This document shows positions 19,548 to 27,653 of a stretch of DNA of 64,000 bases, in pieces; the first letter of the stretch is position 1, and each line of letters opens with the position of its first letter. Position numbers and translations under genes: made by a program. Origin of the DNA: JAMXLO01 sp963812475 (GTDB lineage Bacteria > Pseudomonadota > Alphaproteobacteria > Acetobacterales > Acetobacteraceae); contig CAWEVI010000036.1 in assembly GCA_963812475.1 (NCBI GenBank), forward strand, positions 124,001-188,000. Reading direction: 5' to 3'. The notes under the pieces are model-generated. The model did no database searches, had not been told where the DNA came from, and saw only the letters and a list, made by a program, of their open reading frames with translations.

Positions 19548-20392
19548 TCGTCGAACGTCGCGGCTGGCGGGTGAGGGGGCTCAAGCTCTGGCTGCCGCTT
19601 GGCTTCTTTCTGGTGTTCACGTTGTTCCCGTTCTACTGGATGGCGATCACCTCGCTGAAACCGAACAGCGAGCTGTACAGCCGGAAGATCATGCCGCTGA
19701 TCGTCTATCATCCGACGCTCGAGCATTTCGTGAACCTGCTGACCGAGACCAGCTTCCTCACCTGGACCTACAACACGATGCTGGTGGCGCTGGTCTCCAC
19801 CGCGATCTCACTGGTGTTCGGCGTCATGCTGGCCTATCCGCTGGCGCGCATGCGTTTTGCCGGGGCGGCGCTGGTCTCGTTTGCCATCGCCGCGACCTAT
19901 CTGGTGCCGCAACCGCTGCTGTTCATCCCCCTGGCGGATATCATCAACCGTCTCGGGCTGGGCGACACGCTGACCTCGGTGATCCTGACCTATCCGACGC
20001 TGCTTGTCCCGTTCTGCGCCTGGCTGCTGATGGGCTATTTCAAATCCGTGCCGCACGAGCTAGAGGATGCCGCGCGCATCGACGGCGCGACGCGGCTGCA
20101 GACGATGTTCCGCATCTTTCTGCCGCTTTGCATTCCCGGTTTCATTTCCGCCGGGATCTTCGCCTTCACGCTGGCGCAGAACGAGTTCCTCTATGCGCTG
20201 ATCTTCCTTACCAAGACCGATGTGCGCACGGTGCCGGTAGGTGCGATCGCCGAACTGGTGCGCGGCGACGTGTTCTACTGGGGCCAGTTGATGGCCGCGG
20301 CGTTGCTGGGCTCGATCCCGGTCGCCATCATCTATTCGTTCTTCGTCGAACATTACGTTGCCGGACTGACCTCCGGCGGGGTGAAGGCCTGA
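19544..20392 (+). CDS. Sugar-type ABC transporter permease (UgpE/MalG family)
   Basis: The protein has 282 residues, six membrane helices and the EAA loop (LEDAARIDGATRLQTMFRI). It is translationally coupled to the previous permease (ATGA overlap at 19544-19547). A cognate MsmK/UgpC-type ATPase gene would be expected next but is absent; such ATPases are often shared between several sugar importers. The operon ends at a REP-like repeat. Confidence 0.93.
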   Translation: MIVERRGWRVRGLKLWLPLGFFLVFTLFPFYWMAITSLKPNSELYSRKIMPLIVYHPTLEHFVNLLTETSFLTWTYNTMLVALVSTAISLVFGVMLAYPLARMRFAGAALVSFAIAATYLVPQPLLFIPLADIINRLGLGDTLTSVILTYPTLLVPFCAWLLMGYFKSVPHELEDAARIDGATRLQTMFRIFLPLCIPGFISAGIFAFTLAQNEFLYALIFLTKTDVRTVPVGAIAELVRGDVFYWGQLMAAALLGSIPVAIIYSFFVEHYVAGLTSGGVKA

Positions 20393-20404
20393 CCGCAACA
20401 ATTC

Positions 20405-20470
20405 GTCATTCCCGCAGAAGCGGGAATCCTGACACGTGGCTGTTTGGGTTCCCGCATTCGCGGGAATGAC
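20405..20470. repeat. REP-like inverted repeat after the sugar ABC operon
   Basis: GTCATTCCCGC at 20405-20415 pairs with GCGGGAATGAC at 20460-20470. Each half also folds by itself (CCCGC with GCGGG). It sits between the second permease and the next small gene and may terminate or stabilise the transcript. Confidence 0.85.
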
Positions 20471-20513
20471 AAGGTCGGTTGATTCCGCCGCATGGCGTGT
20501 CTAGCTTGCCGGC

Positions 20514-20879
20514 ATGAGCGATCTCTTCGCCCCGGAAGGTGGTTGGCGCGTGCGCATACTCGACCTGTCGGGTGGCGCCCAGGACAACATTGTTGAGGAG
20601 ATCGACGGTTTCGAGACACTGATGCAGGCGAACGCGTTCGCGCGTCGCTATGTACGCGATTCGGTGGAGCGGTGTCGCGCGCCGGGAATGACAACGAAGG
20701 AAGTGCTGGAGGCGTGGTTCGCGTTCGGCGAGGACGCTGAGGTGATCGATGCCGGCGGTGCCGGCTGGCGGAGCGCCACCGAACTCGGAGATTTCGTGGA
20801 CAACATGGCAGGCTCCGAGGACAGGGATTGGCGGGCGCTCGATCCGCGGCGGATCGATGTGGAAGACGAGGATGAGTGA
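20514..20879 (+). CDS. Hypothetical acidic protein
   Basis: The protein has 121 residues, no signal peptide and no membrane segment. It is rich in Asp/Glu at the C-terminus (DPRRIDVEDEDE). An N-terminal beta-like stretch (WRVRILDLSG) leads into a helix (FETLMQANAFARRYVRDSVERCR). I recognise no family. It lies 18 bp upstream of the GluRS-like gene on the same strand and may be co-transcribed with it. Confidence 0.65.
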   Translation: MSDLFAPEGGWRVRILDLSGGAQDNIVEEIDGFETLMQANAFARRYVRDSVERCRAPGMTTKEVLEAWFAFGEDAEVIDAGGAGWRSATELGDFVDNMAGSEDRDWRALDPRRIDVEDEDE

Positions 20880-20897
20880 ATCGTTGCGGCTATTGGC

Positions 20898-22220
20898 ATG
20901 ATCAGGGTTCGTTTCGCCGCGAGTCCGACTGGCCACCTGAAACTCGCAAGCGCACGCGTCGCCTTGGCGAATTTCCTGTTCGCACGGCGGTTCGGCGGTC
21001 ATTTCCTGCTGCGCTTCGACGACACCGAGCGCGATACCTGCAAGCCCGACTGTGCTGAGGCGATCGCCGCGGACCTGCGTTGGCTTGGCATTGATTGGGA
21101 CGAAACGATCAAACAATCGGACCGGCACGCGTTGTATGCGGCTGCCGCGGAACGATTGAAGCAGGGCGGTCGACTGTATCCTTGCTTCGAATCCGACGAA
21201 GAGCTGCGGTCGAAACGCGACCAACGATTGAAGCGTGGGCAGTCTCCGGTCTATGACCGCGCGATGCTGCGTCTGACGCCGGCGCAGCGCGCGTCGGCGG
21301 AGGCCGGCGGCAAGCGCCCGTACTGGCGTTTCCTGCTATCCGACCGTGTCGTGGAATGGCGCGACATGGTGCTGGGTCATTGTGAGGTCAAGCTGCCAGC
21401 GGTTTCCGATCCGGTCGTGATCCGCGCCGACGGAACGCCGCTGAATACATTCGCCTCGGCGATCGACGACATCGATACCGGCATCAGTCACCTGATCCGC
21501 ACCGAGGGCCAGATAACCAGGACCGCGATCCAGTTCGACATCCTGTTGGCGCTTGGTGCCGATCCGCGATCAATCGACGTGGCGCATCTGCCGATGCTGA
21601 CGGACGCCGGTGGCGACAGACCGTCGAAGCGTCTGGATCGGCTCACGCTCCGCACCCTGCGCAACGATGGCTTCGAGCCCGCTTCCATCTCCGCGTATCT
21701 GGCGCGCACCGGGCTGCAAGACGGTCAGCCGCCGCCGATGGCCGAGCTGACGGAAGGTTTCGACTTTGCGCATTTCGACACAAGCTTTGACGCAATGCGC
21801 CTGTTGGCGTTGAACCGTCATGCGCTGCGGCATAAGCCGTTTGCCGCTGTGGCCGACCGCCTGCCGTCCGGGGCAACCGAGGCATTCTGGCTCGCGGTGC
21901 GCGGCCATCTCGATCGCCTGACCGAGGCACGCGGCTGGTGGGATGTCGTCGCCGGGACCATCGTCTCGCCGGTGATCGAAGGCGAACGCGAATTCCTGCA
22001 TGCTGCGCTTGAAAATCTGCCGCAGGAACCATGGAGCACCGCGGTCTGGACGATCTGGAGCAATGCGGTGACGCGGGCAACCGGGCGAGACGGGGATGCG
22101 CTTGTATTGCCCTTGCGCCTGGCACTCACCGGCGAAACCGAAGGGCCGGAGCTATACGATCTGCTGCCGTTGATCGGTCGTGCGCGCGCGGCCAATCGAC
22201 TGCAAATTGCTGCAAGCTGA
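20898..22220 (+). CDS. gltX: Divergent glutamyl-tRNA synthetase-like protein
   Basis: The protein has 440 residues and the overall plan of a class I GluRS: Rossmann catalytic core to about 300, then a helical anticodon-binding region. The catalytic signatures are altered. The HIGH region, normally PTGYLHIGGAR, reads PTGHLKLASAR, so the first His is Lys 15 and a Gly is Ala 17. TPLYTF reads TPLNTF (Asn 183), and the RGEDH block reads RTEGQ (201-205). The KMSKR-type loop is RPSKR (241-245). Reading frame and length are intact, so this is not a simple pseudogene. It could be a specialised or non-canonical paralogue (another substrate, or a regulator), with the housekeeping GluRS elsewhere. No good ribosome binding site is seen before the ATG. 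Confidence 0.85.
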   Translation: MIRVRFAASPTGHLKLASARVALANFLFARRFGGHFLLRFDDTERDTCKPDCAEAIAADLRWLGIDWDETIKQSDRHALYAAAAERLKQGGRLYPCFESDEELRSKRDQRLKRGQSPVYDRAMLRLTPAQRASAEAGGKRPYWRFLLSDRVVEWRDMVLGHCEVKLPAVSDPVVIRADGTPLNTFASAIDDIDTGISHLIRTEGQITRTAIQFDILLALGADPRSIDVAHLPMLTDAGGDRPSKRLDRLTLRTLRNDGFEPASISAYLARTGLQDGQPPPMAELTEGFDFAHFDTSFDAMRLLALNRHALRHKPFAAVADRLPSGATEAFWLAVRGHLDRLTEARGWWDVVAGTIVSPVIEGEREFLHAALENLPQEPWSTAVWTIWSNAVTRATGRDGDALVLPLRLALTGETEGPELYDLLPLIGRARAANRLQIAAS

Positions 22221-22235
22221 GCAACGAGGTGCGTC

Positions 22236-23144
22236 ATGCCCGCATATGAGTTCGTCACCGTCGATGTATTTACCGACCGGCGCTTCGGCGGCAATCCGCT
22301 CGCAGTTTTCCCCGATGCGCGTGGGTTGACCGCGGAACAGATGCAGGCGCTGGCGGCCGAGTTCAATCTGTCAGAGACGACATTCGTGCTGCCACCCGAG
22401 AACCCGCAGAACCACGCACGGGTGCGCATCTTCACCACCCGTACCGAATTGCCGTTCGCGGGGCATCCGAATGTCGGCACCGGCTATGTGCTGGCCCGGC
22501 GGATGGACAAGCCGCCCGAACATCTGGTGTTCGAGGAACTTGCGGGTCTCGTGCGCGTGCATCTCCTGCGCGATGCCGACGGCTCGATTGGCGGAGCGCG
22601 CATCTCGGCGCCGCGCGCGCTGTCGATCGACATCGGCATTCCGGAGGATGTAGTGGCCGCCTGCGCGGGACTGGAGCCCGACGATATCGCGACCAATGCG
22701 CACACGCCGCTGGTGGCATCCGTCGGCATTCCGTTTGTCATTGCCGAAGTTGCAAGCGTGGAGGCGCTGTCGCGCGCCAGCCCCGACCTTGCCGCGTTCC
22801 GTTCCGCCGCGGCGCAGTTCCCGAGTCTGGCGGGTCACTTCGCGCTGCACCTGTATGCGTGGCGCGAGGGCGAAGCGATGCGGCTTCGGTCGCGCATGTT
22901 CGCCCCGCTCGGCGGCACGCTGGAGGACCCTGCGACGGGCAGCGCCAATGCCGCGTTGGCCGGCCTGCTGACGTTGCTGGCGCCGGGCGAGAACGCCGAT
23001 CTCACCTACGATATCGAGCAGGGCGTGGAGATGGGGCGACCAAGCCAGATCACCGCCGCAGCGCGCAAGACCGCGGAAGGTCCGGTGCTGGCGACCGTCG
23101 CTGGCAGTTGCGTGCCGGTGATGCGGGGCACGGTGGAATTGTGA
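22236..23144 (+). CDS. PhzF-family isomerase/epimerase
   Basis: The protein has 302 residues; GAGG precedes the ATG. The catalytic Glu lies in FNLSETTFV (Glu 47), and other conserved blocks are FGGNPLAVF, TELPFAGHPNVGTGYVL, and DPATGSANAALAGLL. PhzF enzymes isomerise small acids by proton transfer; only some make phenazines and no other phenazine genes are near. It follows the GluRS-like gene by 15 bp, probably in one transcript. The substrate is unknown. Confidence 0.92.
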   Translation: MPAYEFVTVDVFTDRRFGGNPLAVFPDARGLTAEQMQALAAEFNLSETTFVLPPENPQNHARVRIFTTRTELPFAGHPNVGTGYVLARRMDKPPEHLVFEELAGLVRVHLLRDADGSIGGARISAPRALSIDIGIPEDVVAACAGLEPDDIATNAHTPLVASVGIPFVIAEVASVEALSRASPDLAAFRSAAAQFPSLAGHFALHLYAWREGEAMRLRSRMFAPLGGTLEDPATGSANAALAGLLTLLAPGENADLTYDIEQGVEMGRPSQITAAARKTAEGPVLATVAGSCVPVMRGTVEL

Positions 23145-23320
23145 CGGAGCGGATACGAAAGTCGCTTTTGCGACGCGATATTATATCCAGCGCCCTAAAG
23201 TTGACGTGCGGCACTGGCCCCTCAGATGGCCGAGCTTGACTGGTCAAGCCCGACCGTGACGGTTTTGCCGCGGAGCCGAGCCTGTCCTGAGAGTCAACTT
23301 CCACGGCGCTTGGCATTAGA

Positions 23321-25369
23321 CTAGAACTCAAGACGATAAAGGCGTACCCACAGATCCGGTTCCGCCCTTGCTTCCTTCTTGACGTTGAAGCGATCGCTGC
23401 CGTCCGGCGAGATAAGCTTTGTTGTGCGCCATAGCGACGGCTTCTGCGCGAGCTGCTGGCGGAACGCCTCGGTCGCCCAGATTTGTCCGGGCAGCACATG
23501 GGGCTCCACCCGGCTCGCGCATAACACGGCGTCTCCCCCCACCACGATCGGTGGTTCATCGCCGGCGCCAATCTGCATCTGCACTTCGCCGTAGTGCAGG
23601 GCTATGCGCAGGAGAGGCTGACCGGTGGCCTGGTACACGTCGTCCATGATATGCCGCGCGGTCTGTGCCAGGGTCACCGGATCGTCGTGGGCGATCAACA
23701 CGGAATCGCCGGATCCAGTCTCCGCGACGGCCGCCCCGCGAGCCCAGTGGCGCACGGCATCTTCCAAAGCCTGCCGGACCGGGGCGGCGGCACGAGCGTG
23801 CATCAAACGGCCAAACCCGTACACGTCACCTTTGAGTACGCAAAACGCGTGCGTGCTGGTGGGACCGGCCGCCCTCTCCATTTCGCGCCATGGCCGGGCA
23901 TAGCCAACGATGTTCGCCCGGTCCACGCGCTGCAGATAGGCGGGATTGAGCCGTCCGATCACGTCGTGCAGGACCGGGTGGATCAGGTAGTGCGTGGCCT
24001 GCGGGAGCATTCCGTCAGGTTCGAGCGTTGCCTCGCCTGGCCGCAGGAACCGCTGTGCCCACTCGCCGCGCACGCGGTCGTAATGGACGTAGCCGAGCAG
24101 TCCCACACGGTAGAGCGCACAGAAGACGTGCTTCTCCTCGCCGCCCGTCGCGAGGCTGTGCTCGACGAAGAGTGTCTCCATCTCATCGCGTGTCAGCACA
24201 TTGCCGGGAAGACGTTGCAGGAGCTGTTCAAGCTCGAGGTTGCCGATATGCGGAGCGATCTCGGCCAGATACTCGTAAGCGATTTCGGTGGCGGCCTGGT
24301 GCACGACCTCCTTCATGCGGAGCTCGCTTCGCCGCTCATGCGGACGAAGCGCGGCCAGGCGCTCGCCTATGGTCATCAGGTCGCGCGGGCGGAGCAGCGT
24401 GTGGCGGCAGATGAACTCGAAGCCTCCTTCCTCTTCGCGCGTGTATGCGTCGGTAACGGTCGTCCGCCCCACGAAGGCCTCGAGCGGATCAGCCCGCAAT
24501 CGCTCCGGGCTCGCCAACATGTCGCTCTTCAACAGCCGCACGTTGTTGAAGAAGATCTCGCGGAGGCTCTGGGGGGAGTAGGCGATATCGACAGCGTTGC
24601 CGCGGTACTGCTGGGCCATGACGGTCGTCTTCGCAAGACGCGCATAGGCTTCCTTGCGGACGGCGGCAAAGACCTTGATGTGATGATTGATCCGGCGAAG
24701 CTGATAGGCGACCTCCACCAGACCGAGCTGAGCGAAGTGCCACACGTTCGGCGACAGCTCACCAGTAACGCTCGGATGGCTCGTGGGGCCCTCGACGTGC
24801 TTGTTGAAGTACTCATCGACACCATCGATGAAGATCGCCACCGGCGAGGTGAGCGCGCGCAGGCGCGGCACCAGATGGCCGTCGGTGTCGGTCCCGCAAC
24901 GTTGCAGCTCGCTCGGGGTGAACTCGAGCAGACGGACGAAGTGGTCGATGACGCCGTGGAGCTGTTCGTCAGCAAGGAGGCTGGCCAAGGCGGGACCGAC
25001 CTTGAGCTCGCGCACGGCGCCGAGGTGTTTCAGGGTCGCGAGTGATATCGCGGTGAGCCAGATTTTTGACCACGGAAGGGGAGACACGACGAAAAAGGCG
25101 AGGAGTTCCCGGCTGAAGATCTTGTCACCGATCGGCTTGTCGAGGAGGGCCCCGACGGGAAGGCAGGCGGCCCGACCCTCACGCTGGCAGAGAATGCGCT
25201 TGGCCTTGAGCAGCAGCGTCTTGCCGAATCCCTTGGTGCCGATGACGATGAATTTGTCGTCTCGGTCAGGGCGCAGAAAGCCTTCGATCTCAGGGGTGCG
25301 GTGCAGCAGGGATTCGTTGAAATCCTCCGCCACCTGGATGTCGTCCGCATCCACGGTCCAGGCACGCAT
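23321..25369 (-). CDS. P-loop ATPase fused to an atypical class III cyclase-like domain
   Basis: The protein has 682 residues and is predicted soluble. Residues 1-490 form a P-loop ATPase with Walker A GTKGFGKT (44-51), Walker B VAIFIDGVDEY (177-187) and a long helical lid or regulatory region with a conserved-looking RHTLLRPRDLMTIGERL block. Residues about 505-640 resemble a class III nucleotide cyclase. The two metal Asp positions are kept (D515 in KGDVYGFG, D555 in GSGDSVL), as are HYGEV (592-596) and GGDAVLCASRVE (611-622). The substrate-selecting Lys appears to be Thr, the selecting Asp is missing, and the transition-state Asn is Leu 616, while Arg 620 remains. So the domain may use another nucleotide or only sense one. 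It is a single gene with no clear partner, flanked by non-coding DNA. A signalling or defence ATPase is a guess from architecture. Confidence 0.75.
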   Translation of the reverse strand: MRAWTVDADDIQVAEDFNESLLHRTPEIEGFLRPDRDDKFIVIGTKGFGKTLLLKAKRILCQREGRAACLPVGALLDKPIGDKIFSRELLAFFVVSPLPWSKIWLTAISLATLKHLGAVRELKVGPALASLLADEQLHGVIDHFVRLLEFTPSELQRCGTDTDGHLVPRLRALTSPVAIFIDGVDEYFNKHVEGPTSHPSVTGELSPNVWHFAQLGLVEVAYQLRRINHHIKVFAAVRKEAYARLAKTTVMAQQYRGNAVDIAYSPQSLREIFFNNVRLLKSDMLASPERLRADPLEAFVGRTTVTDAYTREEEGGFEFICRHTLLRPRDLMTIGERLAALRPHERRSELRMKEVVHQAATEIAYEYLAEIAPHIGNLELEQLLQRLPGNVLTRDEMETLFVEHSLATGGEEKHVFCALYRVGLLGYVHYDRVRGEWAQRFLRPGEATLEPDGMLPQATHYLIHPVLHDVIGRLNPAYLQRVDRANIVGYARPWREMERAAGPTSTHAFCVLKGDVYGFGRLMHARAAAPVRQALEDAVRHWARGAAVAETGSGDSVLIAHDDPVTLAQTARHIMDDVYQATGQPLLRIALHYGEVQMQIGAGDEPPIVVGGDAVLCASRVEPHVLPGQIWATEAFRQQLAQKPSLWRTTKLISPDGSDRFNVKKEARAEPDLWVRLYRLEF

Positions 25370-25588
25370 GCGGTCCCCCCCGTGTAAGCCGGGAGACTAG
25401 CTGAAGCCGCGGCTGGGGAGCAAGAACCGGCAGCGTGCGGCGTCGCTTTCACATCCCGGAGCGGCGGTGTCCGGGTTTGATACGGCAGCAAGAACCGGAG
25501 TTCGCACGTGCCCCGGATTGACTATGCATATGCCAAGGTTGTCGGACCAAACCGGCCGCCTGCGAAGCCACAACTGAAAGGCACTGGC

Positions 25589-26038
25589 ATGAGCTTGCAA
25601 GATGACAACAAGGCGATCGTCGGCCGCTGGTTCACCGACTTCTGGGGTGAAACCTGCGACCTTGGCGTGGTCGATGAGATCGCCGCGCCGGACATGCTGC
25701 TGAAGTACTCGCTGCACGAACCGCGGAAAGGTCGGGAAGACATAAAGGCCTTCATGACCGACTTCCGCACAGCGTTCCCCAATCTCAACTTCTGGGGTAC
25801 GGCTGACCTCATCGCCGAGGGAGACTACGTTGTCGGCCGGTGGGAGGGCGGCGGAACTCACAGTGGTCCGGCCTTCAACGACTTTCTGGCCGGCGGACTG
25901 CACGCCAACACTGGCCGGAAAATGCACTTCACCGGCGTCACCGTTCTCAAGCTAAAGGGCGGCAAGCTCGTCGAGGAGATCGGCTTGGATGACGGGGTCA
26001 CGGCCCTGACCCAACTCGGGTTGCTCCGTACCGTCTGA
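25589..26038 (+). CDS. SnoaL-like/ester cyclase-type protein
   Basis: I chose the ATG at 25589, 7 nt after GAAAGG, rather than an upstream frame extension. The 149 residues fit the NTF2/SnoaL-like cone fold. Typical blocks are GRWFTDFWGE, RKGREDIKAFMTDFRTAFPNLNF, GDYVVGRWEGGGTHSG, and a C-terminal strand KLKGGKLVEEIGLDDG. Members include polyketide cyclases and many small hydrolases or isomerases of unknown substrate. It is cytosolic and followed by a hairpin terminator. Confidence 0.85.
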   Translation: MSLQDDNKAIVGRWFTDFWGETCDLGVVDEIAAPDMLLKYSLHEPRKGREDIKAFMTDFRTAFPNLNFWGTADLIAEGDYVVGRWEGGGTHSGPAFNDFLAGGLHANTGRKMHFTGVTVLKLKGGKLVEEIGLDDGVTALTQLGLLRTV

Positions 26039-26044
26039 ACCGGG

Positions 26045-26073
26045 GAAGCCGCCGTTCATCAGGCGGCGGCTTC
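26045..26073 (+). terminator. Intrinsic terminator-like hairpin
   Basis: GAAGCCGCC (26045-26053) pairs with GGCGGCTTC (26065-26073) around an 11-nt loop, followed by a short pyrimidine-rich CTCCTT. It separates the SnoaL-like gene from the alkylation-repair cassette. Confidence 0.7.
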
Positions 26074-26119
26074 CTCCTTGCCGCAAGCGCCACCTGATCA
26101 ACATGGAAGGAGTGGCGTA

Positions 26120-26902
26120 ATGTCTGCCACCTTGTGTAAGACCAAGACCAACGGCACCAACACGTCCCCCGAGACTGGGACGGGCACGCGTTCATCAGCG
26201 ATCCAGGCTCGGGTCGATGCAGTGGATTGGCCGAACGTCCGCGCCGATCTCGATGCTCAGGGTTGGGCTATCGTGCCGAAGCTTCTGACCGACGCGGAGG
26301 CGGATTCCATCGCGGACCTTTACCATCAGGAGCATGGCTTTCGCAGTCAGGTCATCATGGGCCGGCACGGCTTCGGTCGGGGCGAGTACAAGTACTTCAG
26401 TTACCCGCTGCCCCCTCTGATCGGTGCGTTAAGGACGGCGGCCTATCCCTACCTCGTGCCCATTGCCAACCAATGGCACGAACGTATGGGCAAGGACGTG
26501 CGCTTTCCCCATGATCACGTGGCATTCCTCGATCGCTGCCATCAAGCGGGTCAGGTTCGTCCTACGCCGCTACTCCTCAAGTACGCGCCGGATGATTACA
26601 ACTGCCTCCATCGTGACCTTTATGGCGAGCATGTCTTTCCGATGCAGATCGCAATCCTGTTGGATCAGCCGGGCGAGGATTTCGAGGGCGGCGAGTTTGT
26701 GATGACCGAACAGCGCCCGCGTATGCAGACCCGCGCCATGGTCCTGCCGCTCAAGAAGGGTGACGCGGCCGTCTTCGCCGTGAACAGTCGACCGATGAAA
26801 GGGTTGCGTGGCGACTACCAGGTGAAGCTGAACCACGGTGTCAGCAAACTCTATTCGGGCAAGCGGCACACCGTTGGCGTGATCTTTCACGATGCCGCCT
26901 GA
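26120..26902 (+). CDS. 2-oxoglutarate/Fe(II)-dependent oxygenase next to AlkB
   Basis: I chose the ATG at 26120, directly after a strong GGAAGGAG site (260 residues). The double-stranded beta-helix carries the iron motif His 164-x-Asp 166 (CLHRDLYGEH), a distal His 239 (KLNHGVSKL) and a basic residue about 10 positions later that can bind 2-oxoglutarate. The fold is that of the prolyl-hydroxylase-like group often found beside alkB or ada. It overlaps the alkB start by 11 bp, so it is translationally coupled to it. A role in repairing or demethylating DNA, RNA or protein is inferred from this linkage; the substrate is unknown. Confidence 0.85.
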   Translation: MSATLCKTKTNGTNTSPETGTGTRSSAIQARVDAVDWPNVRADLDAQGWAIVPKLLTDAEADSIADLYHQEHGFRSQVIMGRHGFGRGEYKYFSYPLPPLIGALRTAAYPYLVPIANQWHERMGKDVRFPHDHVAFLDRCHQAGQVRPTPLLLKYAPDDYNCLHRDLYGEHVFPMQIAILLDQPGEDFEGGEFVMTEQRPRMQTRAMVLPLKKGDAAVFAVNSRPMKGLRGDYQVKLNHGVSKLYSGKRHTVGVIFHDAA

Positions 26903-27554
26903 TCCTCATTCACTCGCGCTCGGTGAAGCCTCACCCATCGCCTCCCGCGTTGCTCTCGGCGCACGAACCGTCCTTCTGCGCGGTTTCGCATGGGAGCGTG
27001 CGCCGGAACTCGTCGCCACCATCGGCGCCATCGCCGCGGTCTCCCCATTCCGTCACATGGTCACGCCGGGCGGCTGGGCGATGTCGGTGGCGCTGACCAA
27101 CTGCGGGCAGGTTGGCTGGGTCACCGATCGCACCGGCTACCGCTATGATCCTGTCGATCCGGCGACCGGACGGTCGTGGCCGGCGATGCCTTGGACATTT
27201 GCGGACATGGCCGCGGAAGCTGCCGCCGCGGCGGGCTTCAGCGGCTTTTGTCCCGATAGCTGTCTGGTCAACCGTTACGCGCCGGGTGCGCGGCTTTCGC
27301 TTCATCAGGATCGCAACGAACGGGACTTCGAGCAGCCGATCGTGTCAGTGTCGCTGGGATTGCCGGCCATCTTCCTTTGGGGTGGCAAGACGCGCACCGA
27401 AAAGGCTCGGCGCATTCCGCTGAGCCATGGCGACGTGATGGTCTGGGGCGGGGAGGATCGACTGACATTCCATGGCGTCCATGCCCTGGCGGAGGGCGAG
27501 CACAGGCTGACCGGTGCGTATCGCTTCAACTTCACCTTCAGACGGGCACTATGA
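26892..27554 (+). CDS. alkB: DNA/RNA oxidative demethylase AlkB
   Basis: The protein has 220 residues. The Fe(II) ligands are His 138 and Asp 140 (LSLHQDRNERD) and His 194 (LTFHGVHAL). The 2-oxoglutarate/base-binding arginines lie in HRLTGAYRFNFTFR. The N-terminal nucleotide-recognition lid with MSVALTNCGQVGWVTD and YRYDPVDP is typical. It oxidatively removes methyl groups from 1-methyladenine and 3-methylcytosine and releases formaldehyde. The gene overlaps the upstream oxygenase and is followed 99 bp later by a CxxC protein. No ada gene is in the cluster. Confidence 0.95.
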   Translation: MPPDPHSLALGEASPIASRVALGARTVLLRGFAWERAPELVATIGAIAAVSPFRHMVTPGGWAMSVALTNCGQVGWVTDRTGYRYDPVDPATGRSWPAMPWTFADMAAEAAAAAGFSGFCPDSCLVNRYAPGARLSLHQDRNERDFEQPIVSVSLGLPAIFLWGGKTRTEKARRIPLSHGDVMVWGGEDRLTFHGVHALAEGEHRLTGAYRFNFTFRRAL

Positions 27555-27653
27555 TCGTGCCTGCCCAACGTTGCGCGGTCCGTTCCCGATGTGCTGGTCG
27601 GCTCCGCCCGAGTGCCTGGGGTGCAGCGGCACCCGTCTCTCTGGATTGAAGTC

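Noticed and set aside
23145..23320. Inverted AAGTTGAC / GTCAACTT arms as ends of an insertion sequence
   Set aside because: Only 8 bases match, no transposase lies between them and no target duplication is seen.
23321..25369. CBASS or Pycsar defence operon
   Set aside because: The cyclase-like domain is fused to an ATPase in a single gene and no effector gene (phospholipase, nuclease, TM effector) is adjacent, so the known systems do not fit.
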